The notes under the pieces are model-generated. The model saw nothing but the letters and a program-made list of their open reading frames with translations, was not told the origin of the DNA and made no database searches. A DNA stretch of 64,000 nt from Eustoma russellianum (taxonomy: Eukaryota > Streptophyta > Magnoliopsida > Gentianales > Gentianaceae): contig AP025069.1 of the NCBI GenBank assembly GCA_036186865.1, positions 21,628,792-21,692,791 on the forward strand, written 5' to 3'. The position numbers and the translations under genes are program-made. Shown here piece by piece: positions 44,160 through 54,500 of the stretch. Positions within the stretch are counted from its first letter, which is position 1. Every line of letters starts with the position of its first letter.

Positions 44160-47100
44160 TTAAACTTTCAACAATCTATTTTCGGTCCAAAGCCCACCAA
44201 ATCACCTGGATGTGCGCAAATAACCCGAAAATCATGAATGCATGGATCTTTGAGTATAAAGCTACTGACATATTGACCCCTTATCCGAATGATTTCTGGT
44301 CTTTTCCTCTCCCATGAAATCCCACACTGAAACTGCTAATGGAGAGTCAGTCCTAGTTCACGGAGAAGGGTCTATAATTTTTCTCCATAGATGACACTAC
44401 AAAATTGCTTTTATGTTCCCACGTTATCCTCATTGTTGTCACTGAGTCAAATGATGATATAGCTGGTATTTATGTATCCTCATTTTTTCCTCTTGTAGGA
44501 AATTCTTACGGGAGAGATCATTTGACGATCAACCGATAAGTGTGACTCTGCCACTACCGTTTGGGTCATCCTCCCTTTGGATACTATAAATCATTATTTC
44601 CTAGTTTAATTACAAATTTCATTTTCCAGTTTGTGAAACATGTATTTGTACAACAAGTCATCGTGTAACTTTTCAACAAAATAAATCCAGAGTTCATTTC
44701 ATATTTTCTTTAGTTTATTCGAACGATTGAAGTCCCACACCTATATCTAATCTGAATCGGTGTTTCAGTGTTCTTCTATATTTGTTGATGATTTCTCTAG
44801 AATTTATGGTTATGACTATTTAGACTTCAATCTGAAGTATCTAAAAGCTCAAAGAGTCTTATGATATGATTGAAATTGGATTTCATAGAAAGATTTAGAT
44901 TCACCAATCCGATAATGACAGAGTTCGATAACCAAAACTATTTTTAAAACTCACGGTCTTCTTTATCAAATATCATGTCCTGATATGCCACAAGAAAATG
45001 GTATGGCTGAACGCAAAAATCATATACTCCTAGAAATGATCGAGTTATGATCACTGAGCCTCACGTTCTCCAGTTTTATTGACCCAAAGCTATAGCTACC
45101 TTAACATCTTGCTAAACCGTTTGTCGAGTAAAGCACCGGATAAACAAGTACCCTTATAGCTTCTGACGACACAAACTCTTATTCTCTCTATACATACCTT
45201 GCCTCTGCAGGTATTAGGGTGTTTGTTGTTCATTCATATACCTAAATTTGATCGCTCTAAACTTCATCTGTGTGCCAAAAATTGTGTCCTTATTGGCTGC
45301 GCCACATGTCAAAAAGGGAATAGGTGTTACAATCCTATCACACATCGTCTTCCGGTTACCATGGACTGTGAATTTCGCGAAAGCGAGCTCTTCCTTCAAA
45401 CTTGTCTAGTTGAAAAGGGGAAACAATAAGTAGTCTACTAGATAGGCTAACAGCTTAAGTTATTCGGAGATTGTTCAATAAGAGCCAGTATATGGAGCCA
45501 CCGGGTCTGTCGATCACAAAGTAGATGGAGTCAACAAATTAGCAACGACAATCAATGGTCCTTCTAAAATCAGATGTCCAACAAGATATAAGTGGTTAAT
45601 TCCTTGAGATCAATTCATACAATATTGATGTTACTGATGCTACTCATAGTGACTGTATAGATTAACCAAGAGGTGATTGTTCTACCCCCAAAGAGGAATA
45701 GGAAAGTACCTCCAGAGCGGTACTCACCGGGATATGTGTCACATAATTCTAGGTATTAAGCAAGCATAGACAAGGAGAGAATGTCAAATGTTGAAAGAGC
45801 ATTCTCAATTTGTCTTATTAGAATCTGTTCTGAGGATAGCCCAAGAGATAAGTACGATAGTAGAATGACAATAGAAGTGAGTACAAAGATGGAGGTCATA
45901 GAAAATATGGGACGTAAGAGAAATGTGTTTTCAGAAATAAAAAAACCAGTCGGTTGTTGATGAGTTTTCACTATTACGTACCAAGGAAATGGAACTATTA
46001 AGAGGTACAAAGGAAGTTTGGTGGCTAAGGATTGTAATCAGGCATATGATATTGATTATTCATAAACTTTTCTCCTCCTGTAAAGGTGGACGCCATCAAG
46101 GTACTTTTCTCAATATATGCAAATAGAAAATGGCCGCTCCTTTAGTTTGATGTGAAAAAGTATTCTTACATGATGACTTGAAAGAATAAGTATATATGGA
46201 AGTCCCACCATGAATTTCTGTAAATTTCAAACAAGGTGGAGTATGTCATATCATAAAAGCTCTCTACGGACTTAAATAGTCCTCACGTGCTTGGTTTGGG
46301 GAATTTAGAATGGATATGAAATGGTATGGGTACAAACAGACTAATGCAAACCATACATCGTTCTTCAAGAAACGAGAGGAGGGGGAGGTATGAGAAATAA
46401 TATATGTGGATAAGATGATTATAACTAGATGACGACGAGGAAAGTGCCCATCTTCGGAAGAGTCTTTCAAAGAGTTTGAGATGAAAGATCTATGTGGACT
46501 AATATATTTTATTGGGATCGAGGTACTTCACTCAAAAAGGAGAATTTACATAGCTCTTCGAAGGTACATGCTGGACTTACTAAGGTTGGCATGATAGATT
46601 GCAAACGTAATGATACTCTGATGGTGGAAAATCACCGACTCTGGATAGTTAAAAGAGGTACACCAGCCAATAGGGAACAACACCAAAGGCTAATGGAAAA
46701 TTTGATACATTTCTCCCATACGAGGCCTGATATTACGTATGCAGTTGGGGTCGTAAGTCAGTTTATTCATCGATATCAAAAAGAACACATGGAGGTGGTT
46801 ACGAATATAGTACGATACGTAAAAGGCACGATATCTAGAGGTATTATATTTCGAAAGAACGGACATCTGGATTTTGATGTGTTCATTAATGCTGCAGCGC
46901 AGGAAATCGGATGATAGACATCCATTTTAGAGTAGTTTGTCTTAGTTGGAAGTAATATATAAACTTGAAGAAGAAAGAAGCAGAAGGTTGTGGCACTATT
47001 GAGTGTTGATACAGAATTCAGGGGCTCGCTGAAGGAATAATAAATGTTCTACAGATACAAAAGTGAATGATTGAGATTGGGTTTTTCACCTATATTTTCG

Positions 47101-47340
47101 ATCTAGTTTTGCGACAATAAAGCGGCCATTAGTATTTCTGAGAATCTGGTTCAACAAGATCACACAAAAGATGTTAAAGTAGATAGATAGTAGACATATA
47201 CTTTACAATGAGAAGATTGAGGATGACGTTGTCAAGCTACCGTTTATGAGATCCGAATATTAATGAGCATACATTCTAACAAAGGTGATCACTAGCAAGG
47301 CATTTGAGTCCAAGCTATGCAAGTTAGGTATTGGTAATCT
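44160..47340 (+). pseudogene. Copia B protease/integrase/RT remnants
   Basis: Fragments in order: KSHTETANGESVLVHGEGS (about 44315-44370), pre-integrase RLGHPPFG (about 44565), integrase CPDMPQENGMAERKNHILLE (about 44975-45035), RT pieces near 46090-46270, and the well-preserved RT/RNase H connection RGTPANREQHQRLMENLIHF, SHTRPDITYAVGVVSQFIH, HMEVVTNIVRYVKGTISRG at 46655-46850. Stops and frameshifts are dense and no active site is complete. 43940-44160 is not recognisable. Confidence 0.7.
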
Positions 47341-47362
47341 CACTACATAATTTTATGAGGAG

Positions 47363-47540
47363 TGATAAAAGATATGATTACTTAAAATTAATGAATCATA
47401 TCTGCAATTATCTCAAATCAAATATTTTATATTCGAACCAGATATTCTATACATTGATTGCATGCAGATATGATTGCTATATACAGAGAGCTAGGTGCAC
47501 ATTGTAATTTCAATGAAAAACCATTTGATTCAAAACCTTA
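47363..47540 (+). repeat. 3' LTR of copia B
   Basis: TGATAAAAGATATGATTACT at the start, then AATCATATCTGCAATTATCT and TCAAATCAAATATTTTATAT as in the 5' LTR, ending CAAAACCTTA. About 30 bp shorter than the 5' LTR. tactt follows. Confidence 0.65.
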
Positions 47541-47600
47541 TATACTTGTGGTTAGGAAAATGTTCTCGTAATAACTGTCTATTACTTAGCATAACATACG
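47541..47600 (+). repeat. Right LTR-C-like copy, second part
   Basis: GTGGTTAGGAAAATGTTCTC then GTAATAACTGTCTATTACTT matches 13249-13294 (ATGGCTAGGATAGTATTCTT, GTAATAATTATCTATTATTT). With 27539-27563 it rebuilds the sequence into which copia B inserted. 47600-47896 shows nothing recognisable. Confidence 0.5.
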
Positions 47601-47905
47601 ACAGCAGTTGTTTTAGATATCATCTAATATAATACGATATAATATGTATAAATAAATGAATTTGCTGTGTAACGTACAAACTCAATGAGTAAAATAATTC
47701 TGATGCTCAAAATTCCTCGTAATGGCCTGCTTATTTTGGGTTGTATGTTATGTCTGTATAAATTTTAACCGAGTTTGACTGAGTCGTTCAATGTAACACT
47801 TTTTGTCTGACTCCGATCGGATTGCAAACCGAATTAAAGGGCGACTGATCTGACTGATGGGTCTAGTCCTGTCTTGAATTAAAACCGAAATTCTTCTTCA
47901 GTGGC

Positions 47906-48089
47906 GGGATAGGATCTCCTCACCGCACCTCCCTCACCGCGTGCGTGACCACGCGACACGTGGCAAAAAGAGGGGGTGGTGAGGCTGGGTGAGGATAACC
48001 CTCATCCAACCTCACCACCCCCTACTGCTGCCACGTGTCGCGTCCTGGACCGCGCGGTGACTCACCGCGCGGTGAGGAGATCTCATCCC
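47906..48089. mobile_element. MITE 2, GC-rich foldback element (184 bp, 9-bp TSD)
   Basis: GGGATAGGATCTCCTCACCG at the left end and its near-perfect reverse complement at the right end; complementarity goes on almost to the centre (CCACCCCCT against AGGGGGTGG). Exact 9-bp direct repeats ttcagtggc at 47897-47905 and 48090-48098. It is far richer in G+C than its surroundings. The 9-bp TSD points to a Mutator-like family. The open frame at 48035-48220 starts in it and is spurious. It lies about 400 bp in front of the TATA box of the cysteine-rich gene. Confidence 0.85.
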
Positions 48090-48487
48090 TTCAGTGGCCT
48101 TTACATGCTTTACCATCAATTGACTATGGGAAAATAAGGTACAGCGACAATCTGGATGGAGAGTTGCTGCACGTGGGTTCCAAACCTTCTGACAAAAAAG
48201 GTGAAATCTTTCGCCACTAGAGCCCTCACGGCTCCAATCCTAATCCTAAAGAGCTGCGTAGAGGATGTAAATCAAAAGTCCAACGACCTTCTAGATTAGG
48301 TGAGATATTAGGCAATTGTCCATGCAAGGTGTCCGCATAAGGTGGGTTCTAAACCTATAATGATGGTTGTGCAAAAACTTTCTAGGTATAGTGGTTCAAT
48401 AGCATTTCTCATACTGACTCGGTTCTATCCTCTTCTCAATTTAAAAAAAAAAAAAGAAAAAGGTACAGCGCGAAACTTACGACTCCC

Positions 48488-48494
48488 TATAAAT
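48488..48494 (+). promoter_or_regulatory. Putative TATA box of the cysteine-rich gene
   Basis: TATAAAT 86-92 bp before the ATG at 48580. Transcription starting about 30 bp downstream would give a 5' leader of some 55-60 nt without an upstream ATG. An A-rich tract lies just before it. Confidence 0.6.
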
Positions 48495-48579
48495 CCATCC
48501 TTCATTGACTTTACAACGCACAGAAACATTTCAACATCATATCCTTTTAACCCTCTGGCAATTAATCAAAGTTCTAAGA

Positions 48580-51500
48580 ATGGCTTCGTTGAACAGCATG
48601 GTGCTTTTCATCGGTTATGTCATTATGCTTGCTTATATTCGAAATCCATCTGTCATCGCAGAACCCTTGAAACCGAGAGGTACTCTAAGTATTGTGCATG
48701 CTTTGTTTAATATTTTTTTTTTAAAATTTCATTCTCATCTAGATATATCTTTTACCCCTTGAATTTGTTCTGGGTTTTAAAATTTTTTTAACCGTAGCTC
48801 ACAACCTCCACGCTGCACCCTACCGCTTCAAGAAAAATGTCATATTCCGTCCAAAACTACTTTTCCGTTTGATTAGTGATGAAGCCGGATCTTCACCAAG
48901 AGTCTAGATGACCTCAAATTAGCTTCGTCAGTTAACTTGAAGAGTTGTTAACTGGAATTGAAATGGTTGTAGCTGGAATAGCGCCAAATATCCTACACAA
49001 AGAAGCACAGGTCAGAGGTCCCGGGGGGTTGGCCCTGGGAAAAACCCTCCGACGCTCAAGTCAGTTTGGGCCATATCTCACTGAGATTATAATTTGAAGG
49101 GCGAGTTAGGAATTTCTCACAGTATTTGCCGAGGAGCAGAGTGTATGAATTGGCTTTAGGGTATGAAAGATTGAATTCCGGATACCCTCCTCTGTCTTGA
49201 TTGGCTGGCTTTTATAGACCTTTTCCCGCCTTTAGCTCCTGATAGTGGATTGTGGATAGGACGCTTACTTGGGGCAGAAAGCCTAGGAAGCTGTAGGTCT
49301 GCTGATATGATCAATAGCCTGACTGATGTGACTAATAGGCCGGCCTGGTTGATGTGACTAATAGGCCGATTGTTATAACCTTAGCGTGCTCAGGAAGAAT
49401 ACCCAGCTGTAGTCACTATATTTGAATTGCATCTCTGTCCGAGGGTCCCACGAAGTATTATCGTAATGGGTTCATTTGCTGTGGTACACAGCTGAACCCT
49501 GGCGAAGTGTATGACTTGCTGTGGTACATAGCTGAACTCTGCCGAAGTGCGTGACTTGCTGTGGTACACAGCTGAACTCTGCCGAAGTGCGTGACTTGGC
49601 CTTATCCCGTGGAAGTGGTCTGAAGTGCGGCATTTGAACATAAACTGAAGTTGGTGCCGAGGCTGAGGCCGGACAACCATGCTTGGTTACTGAACCTCTG
49701 AACTGCGGAACTTGCTGAACTGCAGTATTTTTGAGTGCTGATCTTCTGGAGTTGAACTGTTGACTGTTGTTGACTAACAGACGATTTAGTTATGGTTTAT
49801 CATTTGCCCCCAGATTTTGTGTGGCTGAACTGAACAGCGAAGGCGGACAAATCTTGTTTTAATAGACCCGTGACGTGGCAGTCCTTCATTAATTGCGCGG
49901 TTATCCTTTTATTTGCGCAGTAATTCCCATTTTTAGTGTAAACGCCAATTTCGACACCTCATCATTACTTTTTCGGCGGTTCCATTCCCCGAGGGAGGGA
50001 AATTCGTGAACTTCTGCCTCTTCGCATTTCAAACGAAAAGTTGTGGCCTTTTGTTTTCTCTCACTAATAAATAGAAGCAATTTCTCTAATTCATTCTTTT
50101 CTTCTTCCCTTATCTTGCTCAGCCGGTTATTTTGCTGTTTTGTTGAATTGCTTTTCTTCTTCTTCTCCGAAGCTTTTCTTTCAATTCAACTCTTCATTTT
50201 TTCTGTAAGCATTACTTCAACTCGCTCATGGCTTCCGTTGTTACAACCCCGTCTTCTTCAGATTCCTAAAACAAATATACTACCTCTTACCCAGAGGATA
50301 TGGAGGATGACCATGAGGTTCAATCCCCCCATGAAATATCTGACTTTGATGGGGACAACCGTCCTTTAAGGAGGTTACGCCTTACTGGCGGACCTTCTTC
50401 GGTTGCCACCTCATCTTCCGCCCTAGTACCCCTGCCATTTCTTGGTAGGGGTTCTCCTTCCCCGCTAGTGCAGGCTTCACCCTGCACTTTAACTATGGAA
50501 GACATCCCTCTTCTTTGCAATGAATTTAATATTGACATAGACATATTTTTCCCAATTTTGCCTCTTCCTCATCAATCTGCCTATGATCCACCCGTTGGGT
50601 ATGAGGTAATTTACGATGAATACTTCATCGCCAGCTACTTTCTCTACCTGAGAGCAGCTGAGGTTGATTTTGATTTAAATGTCTTCAGGGGGATGTTTGT
50701 GTGTAAGCACAAAGAAAGTTGGTATTACTTTAGTAGGAGACATCCTAATAAAGTAATAAACCATGATATAAACATCCCCTCTTCTGTCAAGAACTGGAAG
50801 GGGAGGTTCTACTTTATCAAGGCCACGGGGTTACCTGGGAGAACCCTATGGAGATCTGGCCCTGCAAACAGCAAGAGGCCAAGCGAGAAATTTTGCAATG
50901 AAGCCTCAAAGTTGCTGCATCTTCCTCAGGCCGTAGACTGGAAAAGGGTAGATAGGTCAGTTGTAAGGGCGGCTGACCCATACCACATGGGGTCTCTCCA
51001 TCAGTGTGAAACCCTGGGCTCCTCAGCCTTGGCCTCAATCTTGGGTATGTTTATAGTTCTGGCCGTGTACTGATTGTTTTTGACGTTACGAATATCTTCT
51101 AACTGATTTGTTGCGTTTTTCAGGAACCATGTTGTCTGAGTGTCCCCCAGACTTAAAGAAAATGGATCCCAAGAAGAGGAAGAGAGGGGATGAATCATCC
51201 TCTTCCTCTGATCTGCCCTCTTCTAAGGCCTTGTCTGCTCCCTCCGTTGCTCCTCCCACAAAACAAGGTAAAGGAGAAACATTTCTTCGCTGTTGCTGCT
51301 ATTTGATTTACTTGATTTCAGTGCTTCTAACTCAAGTTTTTTCATTGCAGCTAAAACTTCTGCTGGCACCTCCACTTCTTCCCACAAGTCTCTTCAGGCT
51401 GCAACTCAGTCCTCAAAGAAGAAAATTTCTAGGGCTCCAGCCTTACCCCCCCAATCCGGGGCAAAGGCTGGGGGAGGTGGCAAGAAGACTGCCCCCACTC

Positions 51501-54500
51501 CAAAGGTCATCATCAAGGCTCCTCATGCTAAGGTGATTCCACCAACTGTGTCAACCAAAGATGCTCCAACTCCTAAGGCACCCATCTCTGATCTAGTCCT
51601 GGCTACTCCGGCTGATAACCCAATCCCTGCAGCACCTGTCACCATACAAACTCTATCAGCCCTAATCTCTCCTCCAAGAGGGGTAATCACCGGGATCCTA
51701 AGGATGTCCCTACTGGGGGAGTGGAAATCACTTCGGGAGAGGCCTCCCCTCGAAATCCTTTTGGAAAAATGCCATATGAGGGGGAGCCCTCTCATCAATT
51801 TCGCCAAAGATGGAGAAATTTGGTGTTTGGAATTACGGACACTGCTGATCACCCCGGTGTGGCAAGGAAATTGGCAGATTTATCTGTGCTACCCGTGGAT
51901 GGGGACTTTTTTGCTTGCCAGGACTGGGAGACTGCTATCGACACTTATTACACAAACATGTTCTTGGTAAGTTCTTTTGTTTTGTTTACTGAGCTTCACA
52001 ATCCTTTCTCTTAAATTATTTGGATGATAAGCTGATCACGATGGTTGTTGCAGTATCGTGCTCAGGAGTGTGATATGCTGCACAGAGCTGAGGAGCTGCG
52101 CAGATTAGTGGTAAAGCTTTCTGAGGATAATGCAGGACTGAAGAGGGACAATGATGCATTTGCTGAGACGTTCAAGCCCAATGACTCCAGAGTGGATGAG
52201 ATAGATGCTGAGCTGAATTCGTTGAGGTCGGAACTAGACTCAACGAAATCAGAGTTGGACTCCCTAAAGTCTGAAAATTCCAAACTGAGAGAAGGGAAGG
52301 AGGAGTCTGACACTCAGCTGGCTGTAGTCAATTCACAAGTGGACGAGCTGAAGAGAGTGATCTCTAACTTAGAGCTGGAATCTGCCAAGACCCAGGCTAA
52401 GTTGGAATCCTCTCAGAAGGGACTCCATATTGCTGAACAAGAAATGTCCCAGCTGAAGAGCCAGACTGAAACAGATCAGAAGGTAAAAGAGGATCTAGCC
52501 CAGCAGCTTGCAGCAGAGAAGAAGCTAAAAAATGACCTGGCTCATCAGCTTGAAGCAGAGAAGAAGAGCAAAGCTGAGCTCACTTCTCAATTTGAATCTC
52601 AAGCTGAAGAGATCAAGACTTCTGCAGTTGCTGAGTTCAGGAAATCTCAGTATTTTGAAGAAAACTTGATGAGGATGCAAGTTGCTGTTTTAGCAATGGG
52701 ACAGACTTGTGCAATTGACGCCTGCCAGGAATTCTATCCCGACCTGGAGAAGGAGCATCCTAAACTTGCTAAACTCCACAATTCTGAGGCCCAAGCTGTA
52801 TTTGATAAGCTCCTTGAACAATTCCAAGAAGGCATTGACCTCAGAGAAGCTGGCCAGGAGGAGGGGCAGTAGTGTAGGATTTTTCTTGTAATTTTTGTAG
52901 TTGTAATAGACCATATACTTAATGAAAGTGCATTTTTCCCCAACTCCTACTCTTCAGTTTGTTTCAGCTTCTTTAACTGTCTTTGTCTTCGGTATGTGAA
53001 GTCTTATCTGCTTTATGCAAGTATCTGTCTTTGACTTGTTCTATGTCAATAGTTTGCAAACATCTCTCTTCAGCAGGCACTGCGAAGTTTTGTTTGCTCT
53101 ATTTCAATAATTATGCAATTATTTGTCTTCAACTCGCTCTATATCAATAGTTTGCAAACATCGCTCTTCAGCAGGTACTGCGAAGTTTTGTTTGCTCTAT
53201 TTCAATAGTTACGCAAGTATTTGTCTTCGACTCGCTCTATGTCAATAGTTTGCAAACATCTCTCTTCAGCAGGTACTGCGAAGTTTTGTTTGCTCTATTT
53301 CAATAGTTACGCAAGTATTTGTCTTCGACTCGCTCTATGTCAATAGTTTGCAAACATCTCTCTTCAGCAGGTACTGTGAAGTTTTGTTTGCTCTATTTCA
53401 ATAGTTACGCAAGTATTTGTCTTCGACTCGCTCTATGTCAATAGTTTGCAAACATCTCTCTTCAGCAGGTATTGCGAAGTTTTGTTTGCTCTATTTCAAT
53501 AGTTACACAAGTATCTGTCTTCGATTCGCTCTATGTCAATAGTTTGCAAACATCTCTCTTCAGCAGGTACTGCGAAGTTTTGTTTGCTCTATTTCAATAG
53601 TTACGCAAGTATTTGTCTTCGACTAGCTCTATGTCAATAGTTTGCAAACATCTCTCTTCAGCAGGTACTGCGAAGTTTTGTTTGCTCTATTTCAATAGTT
53701 ACGCAAGTATTTGTCTCCAACTCTTGGCTCCATCAAAATATTTGCTGCTTGACTGAAGTGCAGCTCCGCCATGCTTTAACTCGCCGATGACAATAACTTT
53801 TAGATAAAGTAAAACCTGTTACTTTATCCATTCAAGAAAAATTAATGAACCGCAAATTATCTTTGTCCCGATCACTGTTTTATTCAGTGTTAAATATCAT
53901 TGGTAATAATTTACACTTTTCTAGGCGCTGCTAAACAAGAGAACCATGAGAGACTTCTTAGGGAAACACTCAGGCCTGCTGAGGTGAAATTCTTCACTGG
54001 TGTAGAGGCCTTAAATGGGTAGAATGCCAAGTCCTTGGTAGAGTTTTGCCTTCCAAGGTTTGTAACTTGTAAGCCCCGCGCACCTCTTCTATTCGATAAG
54101 GTCCTTCCCACCTAGGATTGAGAGCCCCAATTGGTGCTGCACGACTTGCCTCGTTGTTACGCAATACCAAGTCCCCTACTTGATAGGATCTTGGCCGTAC
54201 TCGGGAATTGTAATATTTCGCGATTAGATTTTTGTATTGAGCCATGTGGATATGGGCCCGCTCTCTTTTCTCTTTCAATTCATCCAAATTCAACCGTAAG
54301 TCTTGGTCATTGATTCCAGCAGAGTAACAATCTGTTCGGGTAGAGCTGTAACCAATTTCAGCTGGGATGACTGCCTCAGTGCAATATACTAAGGAAAATG
54401 GCGTTTCCTTAGTAGAGGTGGAGGGAGTAGTTCGATATGCCCATACTACACTTGGAAGTTCCTCTACCCAACTTGCTCCAACCTGATATAGACGTTTTCG

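Larger units (their letters stand above)
27564..47540 (+). mobile_element. Copia element B, opened by three later insertions
   Basis: With the insertions at 27894-39531, 39708-39888 and 40093-42907 taken out, the rest reads as one copia element: 5' LTR (27564-27771), PBS (27774), gag, pol and 3' LTR (47363-47540). Flanks are tattt on the left and tactt on the right, and the interrupted host sequence is continuous when compared with 13231-13294. All coding parts are badly decayed. Confidence 0.75.

Noticed and set aside
49390..49680. 96-codon ORF in both gypsy 2 LTRs (also 59937-60227)
   Set aside because: It reads through the three 40-bp LTR repeats; the apparent protein repeats are only DNA repeats.
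51293..51970. 225-codon ORF as an independent gene
   Set aside because: Its first two thirds are exon 3 of the antisense gene and its last third is out of frame with the conserved continuation (51721-51966).
53041..53727. 98-bp array considered as a CRISPR
   Set aside because: Repeats are contiguous and similar over the full unit with no variable spacers; the context is a plant retrotransposon.
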